A stretch of 64,000 nt of DNA, taken from positions 86,373,094 through 86,437,093 of the forward strand of contig OX457027.1 of NCBI GenBank assembly GCA_949752745.1, in the 5' to 3' direction. This DNA comes from Protula sp. h YS-2021. Lineage: Eukaryota; Annelida; Polychaeta; Sabellida; Serpulidae. Under the pieces are notes generated by a model that saw nothing but the letters and a program-made list of their open reading frames with translations, was not told the DNA's origin and ran no database searches. Made by a program: the position numbers and the translations under genes. Of the stretch, positions 12,256 through 52,126 are shown one piece after another. Numbering within the stretch: position 1 is the stretch's first letter; each line of letters starts with the position of its first letter.

Positions 12256-12924
12256 GTATGTATGGTTTAACCTCGTTAAAATGACATCAGTCACAAAAGC
12301 ATATCACTGGCAACAACAAACCTTTTTGGGGTGCGTTCAACTTTTCGTAAATCATTTCTCGGTCCCAGCCATGTCGTTAGAGCGAGGTTCAGCTGTGCAT
12401 GGGGAAAACTGATAACGCAAAGACGTCCAGAATGACTGAGGTCACGTGAGATCCTGTTGTTTTATGCTTTATATCCGTATCAAGGCCCATGTTTACTTTA
12501 AACATCTCGAAATATAATAACAGATTTGAAATCATCCCCTACCGCCGATACCAAGGTTAAAATGAGAACACTAATTTTTATCTTATAAAGAATAATTCTT
12601 CTGATAAAAACGGGACATAAACCAACGTTTATTGAACTGGCCTATTTGAATAATTAAAATATATATTGACCAATTCATGAATTCCAAAAAAGTCGAAATG
12701 TACTATACATACGTATGCAAATGCCCTGAATGGTCCACTACAGTTCCCGCAAACTCTTGCGCACCGATACAAAGAATAAAGTGCTTGACATACGACACGT
12801 CAAGAATATGTAGTGAAAAAACTGTCGGCTTTTTGTCTCGCGGACACCACAAGTATATGTAGTGAGAAAACTCACTATTTCGTCTTGCGGATCCCTAAAG
12901 TATTGTGGTAAGGATTTCTCCCTA
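12256..12924. other. No gene seen
   Basis: Nothing recognisable except a short duplicated motif near 12,790 and 12,845 (GTCKCG...AAGTATATGTAGTGARAAAACT). Confidence 0.45.
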
Positions 12925-13267
12925 TAAGCCAATTCGCACTTTCGGGTCTTTTCGGTGGAGGTGTTGTTTCGACTGCAATTTTTTTGGGATAAATTATAAA
13001 GAAATGATAAGGGAAAAGCATCAAAGTTCTTATTTCCTTTCAACATGCACACTTTCAAATTTATAAAGCCATCATATGATCTTTTAAAAACTATTTTACA
13101 TATTATTCAGTCCCTTTAACAACCAACATGTGAATATGTTTCTGGCAAAATTGAATTTTGTTGATTTTTACCGTTTTTTGTCTATCATTTCTTTATATCC
13201 TTATCCCAACTGAATTCAGCCGAAATGCAAAAACTTTTCGGCAAAAGTCAAAGTTCGAACTGGCTTA
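12925..13267. mobile_element. MITE, 343 bp, TIR TAAGCCAATTCGCACTTT
   Basis: It starts TAAGCCAATTCGCACTTT and ends with an imperfect inverted copy (AAAGTTCGAACTGGCTTA). Two head-to-tail copies in the opposite orientation lie at 45,743-46,416. No coding capacity. Confidence 0.8.
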
Positions 13268-14155
13268 TTGTCTTGTTTATTTCAGGTTCTGATGAAGCCA
13301 AATGCAAAACAAATTATTTGAATTTTGTTGAGGATTATTAGTCGGTCTTACTACAATAATTGTTCAACGTAAAATTAAAAGTGTGGCAAAAGTCCTCATT
13401 TGAACAACTGGACAAAAAAACTGTCAAAATGATGAGAAAAGGGTCATGTTTAGACTAACCACTTTGCGTTGTAATCATTAGATAGTGCGATCGCAGTCAT
13501 AACCCACACTGCTGCAAGCTGAGCCGTTACATACACCCGAGGAAGTGCATCCGTCACCCCGGTGCGTAACTCCTGTTATAATCAGTTTTCTCAAGCTTGA
13601 CCACTTCTTGTGAAGGAACTTCAAATGCATGCGCGCTGTCGCATTGTCCTATCTGCCAATGAACTATCACTATTGTGATATCATTCTGTGTGCCACTTGA
13701 CCTTGCCCTGTGACATCCACCTCGCTAGCCGCCAGTACCCGATCGTTACTCGTACTAATATTTCTCCCAGTATCAACTAAAGAGCAACACTATTACTGCT
13801 GTAATGTCATTTTCACATCTTAATTGATTTATTGTGGCTTTTAGCTGCAAAACATGTGCATGGATTGCCAACACGTAAACACACACTAAACATAATAAAT
13901 GCGCAAATCTTGTAAAAAACAGCAACATTTTCCAAACAACAAGCTGAAATGCTCACGTGTGACCTTTTTCATATCAGGTTGTGACGTCACAACAACGCGA
14001 ACTCCAGGCAAAATTGGCATGAATGGGTACACACTTTATAAACTCACGCAGCACACCATATAAATACGGTCTTTTCTTTTTATTCCCGAACTATCCAATA
14101 TTCTTGTGTGGATTGTGAGGCAAAATGTTGCGAGACCTGCGGCTATTTCATATAT
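13268..14155. other. No gene seen
   Basis: Short frames only; nothing recognisable. Confidence 0.45.
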
Positions 14156-14580
14156 ATAAGGAACCAGATATTTTTTGGTAGGCTATTCCGGAATACACTA
14201 CCGATAAGACGAATGTCACAGAAATCAATTTTTTCTCATTCTTTCACCAATTTACTTTGCAGTCTAAAAAAAAACAATTCATTTCCTTGCTTTATAAATA
14301 GGAAGATATGAAAAAATTGAAAATACCAATAAATTTTTAAAAATCTTAAATTTCAATGGTTTATTCGATACTGGACTGCCAACATTTTAATAAACAGCCA
14401 AATATAAATTCAATTTTCCTAATTTTTATTTTCCTTTCGCCGAAAGATAAGAATGTACATTGTTCAACTTATTTTCACCCTTTGGTATCAGAAAAATGAG
14501 CATTACTGATTTATGTGACATATCAATTTTCCGTACCCTATTCCAGAAAAGCCTACTAAAAAAAATATCTGGTTTCTTAT
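14156..14580. mobile_element. MITE, 425 bp, long TIR with AACCAGATATTTTTTGGTAGG
   Basis: The left end (14,156-14,204) and right end (14,532-14,580) are inverted repeats of about 45 bp with some mismatches, containing AACCAGATATTTTT and GTAGGCTATTCCGGAATA-like sequence. A solitary end of the same family lies at 41,526-41,575 in a p38 intron. Confidence 0.75.
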
Positions 14581-17500
14581 TTTAATTAATAAACATTGTT
14601 TTTTTCTCGAGAAGGTAATACAACAGTAATACTTGACCCGTATTGTCAAATTAAGGCCACAACAGGACGGTTATGGGTGGGGTTATTCATAATAATTACG
14701 TTCAGGTTAAATTGAGGTTATTCACAGTAATTACGTTCATGTTATCACTAAATATCCATCCAACTTGAAAAAAATACATAGAATCGATTCTTATGGCCAA
14801 CTTATCGTCAGTGGGAATAACTACAGTAAAACCCCCGTTAGAGGACACCCTTCGTTCAGGAAGAACCTCTGATGGCGGAAGCGGATGTCTGGCCCCATTC
14901 TCTACTACGCCTTTCGTACCTCACTTCTAGGGCACACTTTTAAACACCTCTATGTAATGAAGCATTGGCCTGATCCCACAGCCATTCCTGATGTGGAGGT
15001 TCTACTGTATAAGCATTTCTATAAACAGTTGATAACAGATCATTCTCAACCAAATCATCAACTTTTCTACTCACAATTTAGTTATTTATTTTTTGGTAAA
15101 CATTACAGTTAATCCAAAATAGACTATCCAGTAAGAGACACGGCTTTTCGTTTTGATATGATCCTTTCTAGTTGCCCCCTCCCTCCCCCCTCTGTTCCAC
15201 TGAAGCCCGATTTCTCACATAAATTGTTCTCTTCCGAATGTATTTTCTAGCACATACGCCATCCCTTTAATCTGTTAGGTTAATCGCTACAATTGCTTGT
15301 AGCACCGCCCAACTTATTTTATAAAAAATAAAATAAAATCACAATAAAATGAAAATAATGCAGAAATAAAGCCTATCGCAAGTATAAAGCAGTATCCAGA
15401 GCAGAAAATGACCAAAAAGGGCGGGCGATCAATGATATTTTAGCGGGCAATGCTGCCCGCATGCTGTAGGTTTTGAGAGCAGGAAGTTTCATATGTTCCG
15501 CTCTTATTAAATCCTAGAAAATTATCTGCCCTGGTTTTACATCCCTGTGGTCCGCCTCCCGGCAGCAAATCAGACACACTTGCTTTTATCATATTCTAGT
15601 GCAATATCTGCCCCTGGTTTCACACCCTCTGCCTCTTGGCGACACACTTGCTTTTAGCAGCGTGTCCCCCTACACGCACACTACGGGTCTGTATTTTATG
15701 AGATGTTTCAGTCTGCCTGTTTATAGCGATATCAATTAACTCCGCAGGTCACATGATGTACGTCACACGGCGCCACATGACTACGCGTCACATCATGTCC
15801 ATGACGTTGTCGTGAGGTTTGAAGTTCAAGGTCTCTTCATATACAAGCTCTATAAAAGACAAGAGAACCACATATCAGAAAGGAATATTTAAAATGCACA
15901 AGATACTCGGGTACTCGATTTGAGGTAAGGGAGGGGGGGAGGGGGGGGAGGGGGGGGAGGGGGTGTTGGGGCGGGCGTAATCTACATGTGGAAAGATTCT
16001 AGAAAATAATGCAGCAAAAACACCGAAACCTGAAGTTACCCGAAACAGGTGCGACTAGTTTTCTAAAGACTAGCTATTATATCCATATTCTTCTTTTGTG
16101 CTCCTATTTTGAGGACCAACAACACCTGCAATCCCCGTTTTGGCAGCCGAAGCCATCACAGCATGCTGATGGACAATAACACTTTTCTTGTTTTATTGCC
16201 GTCACAGCACAAAGGAAATTCACAGGCAATCAACCGGGACCATATTCACCAAAATCCATGAACAGAACTGCGCCCCCCCCAAACAAAACGAAACGACGGT
16301 ATTGGCTGTTGTCGTGGAAACAACCCCAGCCTGGGACTGGTGCGCTTTTCGTGAATACCACCCCTTGAATACCATCCCTTGAATACCACCCCTTGAATAC
16401 CACCAAAAACAAGCAGACCACTAACTGCACTGGCTGACATGTTTCACATTTTTGTTGTTGTAAATTTCAAACTTTTTGACATTTCATTTATGTACATAAA
16501 CCTGCATGCGAATTTTAATATTTCGAAAACGTTGATATTATTTAAAAGTAAAAAAAGGGCATTGAAAGCAAGCCGTTATACCACTGCAATTAATGCAAAG
16601 CTCGGTGTGGTATCGGTCCAACATTCTTTTTCACAGCCAACTAGCACTATCAATTTCTTTCTAATTCCCATACACAAATTAATGCTGCAGCTATTTTTTG
16701 GTATGAACATTTTTGTTTCAAAAATCCCTTTGTAAAGTATTTTTTCTCTTCCACACAAAGCTTCACAACACATTTAGCAGATGTTTACAAATACTAAGCA
16801 GGCTTATCTACATAAACACTTATCTAAAAGCGTATGGATCACAGAATATTTTACCTCCGAATCTAAATCCACTTCCAAAAATGTCAAGAAAAAGTTCCAG
16901 TAAAATAGTGCTCTCTTGGAAATTGATTGATGTGTCAGTCAGTCAGTGCGAATGCGTGTTGCTTTGCAAAATGTCCTATTGAAAATTCACTTCATGGAAT
17001 GTAATAAGTCGAATATTTCATCAAAGGAATATTATCTTGGCAATATTAGTGTGTGGGGGGTGAAGTTTTTGCTGCTGAGCAAATTTTTGTTTCGTGGCGA
17101 AACATCGAAGCTTGCCCTCAATATTCGTGCAATAAAATTACTGACGGATTGCGACGTCAACACGATGAGGGCTATTCGAAACAATCAGCATACCAAGTTT
17201 TATTACGGAAACCGAACATCTGACAGGATTCGACTTAAGAGCCAGGGCGATCAGATTCAGATTATACAATCGCATGCTACAGCCTCAATTTGGCCGTCTT
17301 AAGATTTGCTTATTAATCGACTCCCCCCCCCCCCCCCAAAAAAAAAAAACAAAAAAACAAAAAAACAATCCAACAACAAGCCCCTTCATTTTTAACAGAA
17401 CAAAAGAGACAAAAAAAAAAACACAGCATCTTTCACAATTCCACAGAAACGAATATAATATTTAAACCATGTATAAACAAATCATTTTCAACATTTGGCG

Positions 17501-17668
17501 AGGTCAGCTAGGCGGGATTGAGAAATATCTTGTGACAGTTCACCTGTTTGTACATTCGCCATATATTTGTAAAAATATTTTCCAAGAGCATTTATTATCT
17601 GTTTTCTATTTCTATCGAAAAGCACTGGACCGTGATTCGGCTTATTTAACATATAAAAACAAACATAC
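14581..17668. other. No gene seen; G-rich tract and 16-bp minisatellite
   Basis: This is where the missing last p38 exon might lie, but I could not identify it. It contains a G-rich tract with quadruplex potential (15,926-15,963), a 16-bp repeat of CCCCTTGAATACCA type (16,355-16,405, four copies) and a C/A homopolymer stretch (17,320-17,430). Confidence 0.5.
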
Positions 17669-46733
<29,065 letters not shown>

Positions 46734-46902
46734 AGTTCAGATTTCGCTGTTAAACTTCGCTGATACAAAACGAGCGATGAAATTGTTTAAGGTAGAAGTT
46801 TCTCATTTAAGCGTAAAAGTCAAAAACTTCCCCAAATCAACAAACGACTTACTATTTCTTACTCTGAATTTTCGCCCAAAGGTAGCTGAAATCAGTGCTG
46901 GG
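46734..46902 (-). promoter_or_regulatory. Probable p38 5' UTR and proximal upstream region
   Basis: The 170 bp between the p38 start codon and the duplicated upstream segment should contain the 5' leader, unless a non-coding first exon lies further right. No TATA box is evident. The call rests on position only. Confidence 0.4.
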
Positions 46903-47165
46903 GGATTCCTAAACTGGTTCCTACAAACAACTCTAGAGTAGTTTATTAGCGACGCGTGCCAGTCTGGGGGATTCTTTCGCTTTATCAGTAATAAATTAAT
47001 CGAATATGATAGACGAAGCACTTCGTTGTGGTATTGCAGGCTGTAAGTTTATTTGTGTGGAGTTTCGTTTTTAATAAACACCAATCGTTTCGTTCTGTTT
47101 TTTTTTTAAATCTAAATCCAACAATCTTGATATTCAGGTGTGATTTACCTTGAGGAAAAGGCGAT
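46903..47165. repeat. Upstream segment copy 1 (direct duplicate of 48,798-49,067)
   Basis: About 230-260 bp closely matching a second copy some 1.9 kb to the right, in the same orientation. Shared landmarks are the CTAAACTGG start, an ACTCTAGAGTAG stretch, a GACGAAGCA stretch and a CCAATCGTTTCG stretch, with scattered substitutions. It sits just upstream of p38 exon 1, so it may carry promoter sequence. A terminal-repeat element is the alternative. Confidence 0.8.
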
Positions 47166-48797
47166 ATAATACGGGGGAGGAAAAACCTATTTAGGTACAG
47201 GGTGTTGATTGGGTTGGAGAACACTCCGTGGACTCTAGGACAAGTATATTAGTATAAAAGTCTGTTTTCAGGCACCGCGGTCACGCCTTCAGTCAAGCAC
47301 AGCTCAGAGGATCTTGGGGGAACTCAAAGGAGGTTCCCGAAATAGATAGTAATGTGGCAAAGGTTGGGGATTTGGTGTAGTGGGGTTTATGCTATTAAGG
47401 TCAAGAAATGCTGACGGGGCTTTTGGTCAGCTCACAGATGTCCGGATGCTTGGAGAGGTACCAGGCCATCAAGCCTCAGAAAAGTTTCAGAGTAAAGTTT
47501 AGTCATCTGCACTGAAAGACGGAAGAGCTATGTGTACAGCAACAATAACATAAATTGTAACCACTTTGACGACATTCGCCAGTGTTAGCATCCGGATTAT
47601 ATATATCATATTATAACGATCACCAAATGAGTAATCCAGTCCCGTTAAAAGAAATGATAAAAAACCGTCAGCGTACTCTAACCGCGTACAAAAGTCACAA
47701 AATCTATTCACAGAAAAACAATCGACATGACTCCGAGGTACTATAGCGATGGCTTTGTGACGTAAAACGTTTTCCTGTGCATTGCCAAGTTGCTATGCGA
47801 CACTCGTGTCGCAGGACACTACCATGAAAAATTTTCGAGCAAAATCTCGAGTTTTTAGCTTTTTCCCGCATCTCTGAACCGATTTGGCTTGTTTGTGTTA
47901 TAGTGGGGCTGGATTCTGGTACAGTCGTGCTTTGCATGGGATTCGAGCACATGTGGAAGGCCAATGAACTCACCGCTGCGCGGTTCGTTCACAAGCCTTC
48001 CACACGTGCTCGAATCCCATATAAAGCACTCAGTCCCGTGATCTATACCTATAATAGAGGTGGCTTAATTTGAAATTCAAACAACCATAGTAATACAGCA
48101 TACATTCAGCAATCCGCGAGGTAAAAAGTCAGAAGTAAACCATACCCTGTGTAGAAAACTGCAAAATATGAGACCTAAAATAGTCCAGTTCTTGTTTGTG
48201 AAGTGTTTTAGAACAGGTAAAATAGACAGTTTTTACAAAGAACTCGTCATCTTGAATACGAATTTGGGACAACGTCAAAATCGTTATGTACATGTACTGT
48301 TATCTGTAATAGACAGTCATTAAAAAAAATGACTTTTTAATTTCGATTTTTCAATGTGTTCATCATTAGTCATCGAGACCCATAATAGAAATTTTGTGGG
48401 ATATTACCACAAAGTAAATTTTGAACAGGTTCCCCCTGTTACTCTGTTTTGATTTGTCAACCAACCGACCACTCAGTATTAGTACAGTACCAGTCATTTG
48501 ATTGAACCAAACCAAATTATCGCGATCCGATAAGTAGGCTTTTTTCTCCGTCCACATTTTTGGAAATTTTGACTGATCAAACTCAAAGTGAAAAGCTTTT
48601 GATACTAATTATCATGGATAGTATATTTATGTATACTGTAAGTTTCATCTTGATTCATTTACGGATTAGGGTATGCTGACTTTATTGATTTCTACACGTA
48701 GTAGTTCTGGGTTTTGTCAAACACAACCTGCTTTCGTTCGAAATGTTTCTTGGCCATCAAGAACTTGAGTGTGAGTTAGAGGTAATTTACAGTGAAT
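47166..48797. other. p38 upstream spacer, no gene seen
   Basis: No reading frame here resembles a known protein. The only structure found is the imperfect hairpin at 47,936-48,020. Confidence 0.5.
47936..48020. repeat. Long imperfect hairpin (26-bp arms)
   Basis: Arms 47936-47961 and 47995-48020 are inverted repeats with one mismatch in 26. The 33-bp centre is itself partly self-complementary. It could be a foldback element or a transcribed hairpin. Confidence 0.75.
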
Positions 48798-49067
48798 TTC
48801 TAAACTGGTTCCTACAAACAACTCTAGAGTAGTTTATTAACGACGCTTGCCAGTCTAGCGGATTCCTTTCGATTTATCAGTAAGAAATTAATCGAAAATA
48901 ATAGACGAAGCATTTCGTTGTGGTATTGCAAGCTGTAAGTTTATTTGTGTGGAATTTTGTTTTTCACAAACACCAATCGTTTCGTTCTGTTTTTATAAAT
49001 CTAAATCTAACAATCTTGGTATTCATTGATATTGATATTTCTCAGAGTGATTTTCTTGGAAGTCCTA
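48798..49067. repeat. Upstream segment copy 2 (direct duplicate of 46,903-47,165)
   Basis: Second copy of the p38-proximal segment, in the same orientation. It extends past the closely matching block with a small insertion of about 20 bp. The 1.6 kb between the copies is unique apart from a hairpin at 47,936. Confidence 0.8.
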
Positions 49068-49172
49068 TTTCAAGGGTTTTCCTCGTTGTCAGCGCACAGT
49101 TTGCATCGAGTCAGCTCTGTAAACAGAGTAGATAGGAAATAAGGGTTTTGCGCCAGGAAGTGACGTCATACT

Positions 49173-49530
49173 GTCTGGACCGGAGGTAACGTCATAGGCG
49201 TTGCCATGGCAACGAAGTGTTGTGATGGCAACGCAGTGGTGTAGTCATGGAAACGAAGCCTAGCCAAGCCTAGCCATGGTAACCTAGAAAGTGAGGACCC
49301 CCCCTCACCCACCCTGGCCGGCAGTCGGGACAGACCCTATGGTAAAAAAGTGTCTGGACCGGAGGTAACGTCATAGGCGTTGCCATGGCAACGAAGTGTT
49401 GTGATGGCAACGCAGTGGTGTAGTCATGGAAACGAAGCCTAGCCAAGCCTAGCCATGGTAACCTAGAAAGTGAGGACCCCCCCTCACCCACCCTGGCCGG
49501 CAGTCGGGACAGACCCTATGGTAAAAAAGT
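49173..49530. repeat. 179-bp tandem duplication with RFX-type X-box palindromes
   Basis: Two near-identical 179-bp units start at 49173 and 49352. Each contains the perfect palindrome GTTGCCATGGCAAC (49200-49213 and 49379-49392), the canonical form of the RFX-factor X-box, plus two looser half-matched copies and several CCTAGCCAAG motifs. Poly-C tracts follow at 49,534-49,578. RFX binding is inferred from the motif only. Confidence 0.85.
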
Positions 49531-49818
49531 GTGGACCCCCCCCCCCCTAGCCGGCAGTCGGGAACCCCCCCCCCCCCGGTTTACCAACAACCTTTCTCGA
49601 TGGTTTCAATGAGATGACTCCGCGATTTTACAAACATCTCATGAAAACCTACATGTAAGGAGTTGTACAGTCATTAGCTACAAGCATATGTTAGAGGAAT
49701 TTCATAAAGCGTTTAACCTGTACATTTCGTGAGACATGGATATAAAGCAGTGATACATTCTGTTGACTCAGCCATTTTTGAACAAGTTACACACCATTAT
49801 TTGATTATATGGAAGTGG

Positions 49819-49826
49819 TATAAAAA
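49819..49826 (+). promoter_or_regulatory. TATA box (TATAAAAA) of leftmost Polinton gene
   Basis: TATAAAAA lies about 60 bp before the ATG at 49886. Other genes of this element have similarly placed TATA boxes, which supports it as a promoter. Confidence 0.55.
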
Positions 49827-49885
49827 CATGTGTAACGAGAGAATACTTCACAATGTAGACATTACTTCTTGACAGATGTATGACT

Positions 49886-50206
49886 ATGGACGACGTCTTC
49901 AAAGTGAAGCTGTTGGAAAGGCTATTCCAAGAGATCTTTCATCCGCTCGTTTCTACATGAATGTGAAGAACTGCATTTACTATCAACTTATGACATTGAT
50001 ATAGCATTTATCAACGCGAATACAATTTGGGCAACTGACCTCATGTTAGCTGTAGCTACTAGAATTATTCTACATTATGATGATGACATTCCATTGACGA
50101 CGAATGTATCAGAACTTGTTCGGTTCAACCATGGACGAGTTGAAGTGAATTCAAAAGTTTGCAAGTTGTTTGAAAAGGGAGCTGACTCAGCAGATAGTTG
50201 GGTATA
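49886..50206 (+). pseudogene. Frameshifted Polinton accessory gene, unknown function
   Basis: A frame opening with ATG at 49886 (MDDVFKVKLLERLF...) stops after about 24 codons. Another frame is open from about 49,945 to the TAA at 50,204-50,206 and reads acidic, helix-rich sequence including HECEELH and DIDIAFINANT. The two read best as one gene broken by a frameshift near 49,940. The second part weakly recalls the 51,756-52,070 protein (a Glu-Cys motif followed by alternating Asp, then Thr-Asp), so it may be a diverged paralogue. The function is unknown. Confidence 0.4.
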
Positions 50207-50350
50207 AAAAGGAGTGGACTCAACAGACAGTTGGAGGGAATGAAGTCATTTCTTAGCAGATAGTTGAAGGGAGTGGACTGACTCAGCAGATTGTAGGGTA
50301 TAAAAGGGAGTGAAGTCGTCATTTCTCAGCAGACAGTTGGAGGGAGTGGA
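50181..50350 (+). promoter_or_regulatory. Duplicated TATA promoter module (97-bp period)
   Basis: Two units about 97 bp apart each contain CTGACTCAGCAGA, then a TATA box (TATAAAAA at 50203-50210 and TATAAAAG at 50299-50306) and GGAGTG motifs. The second TATA is about 75 bp before the ATG at 50379. A third version (GGGCATAAAAGG, 51087-51098) precedes the paralogue at 51126. TGACTCA inside the unit is an AP-1-type site. Confidence 0.65.
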
Positions 50351-50378
50351 CGTGAAGTCATCAATACATTGTGCAGCA

Positions 50379-51005
50379 ATGGAGAACAAGACAAGCAGCT
50401 TTAAAATTAGTGCCAACTTAACCATTACTGTGGAGCATGGAGAATATGGGCCATTTCTACGCATCACACGTGGAGAGAGATGGTGTGCTTATTCACCATC
50501 TTTGTGGAAGATTGTGTGCCAGAGCTTGAAAAATTTACGCGACATTGGCTTCAAACTATGCTTAACGCAAACGAAGTGGCTTGAAGTCATTTCATACTTG
50601 GATATGCGTAAAATCAGTTTTGTGCGCACGTCACGGTTTGAAGGGAAAGAATACACGCATTGCATCAACATGAATGATGGTGAATGGGAGACACTACTTC
50701 AGGAGATGGACAACATCAACTCAGCCCTATCACCATGTGAGGAATGTTATGACAAGAAAACTATCATCAAGCTGCAAAAGGATGGTCGGATGAAGGTGTC
50801 AAAGCTATCCAAGAATAGGCTGGCTGAAGTTCAGTTGGAGAACATGAACGTACAAAATCAACTTGGACTTACCTGCGACTATTGCAGTGCTTGTGGATAT
50901 GTGGAGGAATATCATTGCCACTGCCACAAGTATAATTGCAAGTTGTGTGAACCAAACAACTTCTGCGGCAAGTGTGGAGTACTTAAAGTCAGTGAAGCAA
51001 AGTAG
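50379..51005 (+). CDS. Cys-rich Polinton protein A (PC4-like N-half, zinc-binding-like tail)
   Basis: 208 residues from the ATG at 50379; the open frame continues upstream only through non-ATG codons. The N-terminal half has two passes of a beta-strand-rich segment followed by a Trp-containing helix (SPSLWKIVCQSL near 39-50 and NMNDGEWETLLQEM near 97-110). This resembles the PC4-type pattern of the leftward genes at 59.3-60.7 kb. The C-terminal 45 residues are Cys/His-rich (CDYCSACGY, HCHCHKYNCKLC, FCGKCG) and look like a compact zinc-binding module. Tandem paralogue of the gene at 51126, with a practically identical C-terminal 80 residues. No function is known; a nucleic-acid-binding regulator is the inference. 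Confidence 0.7.
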   Translation: MENKTSSFKISANLTITVEHGEYGPFLRITRGERWCAYSPSLWKIVCQSLKNLRDIGFKLCLTQTKWLEVISYLDMRKISFVRTSRFEGKEYTHCINMNDGEWETLLQEMDNINSALSPCEECYDKKTIIKLQKDGRMKVSKLSKNRLAEVQLENMNVQNQLGLTCDYCSACGYVEEYHCHCHKYNCKLCEPNNFCGKCGVLKVSEAK

Positions 51006-51086
51006 AAGCTAGAACTTGTTCGATTCCATTATGAATGAGTTGAAGTGAATTTAAAAACTTTGTAATATGTAATATGTAGATAGTTG

Positions 51087-51098
51087 GGCATAAAAGGA
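51087..51098 (+). promoter_or_regulatory. TATA-like element of Cys-rich gene B
   Basis: GGGCATAAAAGG, 28 bp before the ATG at 51126, in the same TAGTTGGG context as the TATA boxes at 50,203 and 50,299. The first T of the TATA is replaced by C. Confidence 0.5.
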
Positions 51099-51125
51099 GT
51101 GAAGTTATCATTTCATTGTATAAAC

Positions 51126-51737
51126 ATGGAGAAGAAGAAGAAGACAAACAGCTTTAAAATTAGTGCAAACGTAACTATTACTGTGCAACATGGAAAATTT
51201 GGACAATTTCTACGAATCAAACGTGGAGAAATTTGGGTTGCTTTATCACCATCTTCGTGGAAGATTGTGTGTGAGAGATTTAGAAATTTACGCACCATTG
51301 GCTTCAAACTATACTTAACGCAAAATAAGTGGCTGGAAGTCATTTCAATCTTGGGCATGCGTTATATAACTTTTGCACATACATTGCTGGTTAAGTACAT
51401 CAACATGGATCATGGTGAATGCGAGACATTGCTTCAGGAGATGGATAACATTAACTCAGTCTTGTTACCATGTACGGAATGTCATGTCATAAATCCTATC
51501 AAGCTGCAAAAGGATGGTCGGATGAAGGTGTCAAAGCTATCCAAGAAAAGGCTGGCTGAAGTTCAGTTGGAGAACATGAACGTACAAAATCAACTTGGAC
51601 TTACCTGCGACTATTGCAGTGCTTGTGGATATGTGGAGGATTATCATTGCCACTGCCACAAGTATAATTGCAAGTTGTGTGAACCAAACAACTTCTGCGG
51701 CAAGTGTGGAGTACTTAAAGTCAGTGAAGCAAAGTAA
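51126..51737 (+). CDS. Cys-rich Polinton protein B, tandem paralogue of A
   Basis: 203 residues from the ATG at 51126, starting with a Lys-rich stretch (MEKKKKTNSFKIS). It has the same layout as protein A: two strand-helix units each with a Trp or acidic helix, then the Cys/His tail. The first 124 codons differ visibly from A. From 51498 to the stop, the DNA matches A (50766-51005) with two differences in 240 bp. The frame is intact. Confidence 0.7.
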   Translation: MEKKKKTNSFKISANVTITVQHGKFGQFLRIKRGEIWVALSPSSWKIVCERFRNLRTIGFKLYLTQNKWLEVISILGMRYITFAHTLLVKYINMDHGECETLLQEMDNINSVLLPCTECHVINPIKLQKDGRMKVSKLSKKRLAEVQLENMNVQNQLGLTCDYCSACGYVEDYHCHCHKYNCKLCEPNNFCGKCGVLKVSEAK

Positions 51738-51755
51738 AATTGACACTGAAACAAG

Positions 51756-52070
51756 ATGGACGCATGTTTTAAAAATGCTTATATTGACTTGATGATTGCT
51801 AAACTTGCTAGCTGTGGCACTCCAGACTATCAACTTTATCATTTAGACGCTTTTTGGGATGTTGTACATCATAGTCTTGATGTGATTGAACTGCGTTCAA
51901 GATTTCTTGGAGAATGTCATAAAATTGGAATAGAAGAAGATCCTGGCTTTGACTTTGATTCTGCGCTTTATTCTGCTCGTACTGATGTAGAAGTATATTT
52001 CACCGTAGTTGATCATTTGAGAGATTCTTGTGGACTAGAAGAAGAAGAGGAAACCGAGCAGCTTTATTAG
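51756..52070 (+). CDS. Small acidic Polinton protein, unknown
   Basis: 104 residues, open from ATG, acidic overall and ending in a run of Glu (LEEEEETEQLY). It starts 18 bp after the stop of Cys-rich gene B. No recognised domain; predicted mostly helical by eye. A possible diverged relative lies at 49,886-50,206. Confidence 0.55.
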   Translation: MDACFKNAYIDLMIAKLASCGTPDYQLYHLDAFWDVVHHSLDVIELRSRFLGECHKIGIEEDPGFDFDSALYSARTDVEVYFTVVDHLRDSCGLEEEEETEQLY

Positions 52071-52126
52071 GTAACTTTAACCTTTTAAACATCTTTGTGA
52101 TAACATAGTGAATTGATAACATAATA

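Noticed and set aside
1..17660. Last coding exon of p38
   Set aside because: I looked on the minus strand for a short exon encoding the usual LTYDEV-type C-terminus and found no convincing candidate with an AG acceptor in the right phase.
50310..50378. Upstream GTG start for Cys-rich gene A
   Set aside because: Non-ATG start lying 3 bp past the TATA box (50299-50306); the ATG at 50379 fits a eukaryotic promoter distance. The same reasoning rejects the TTG start at 51084 and the GTG start at 59586.
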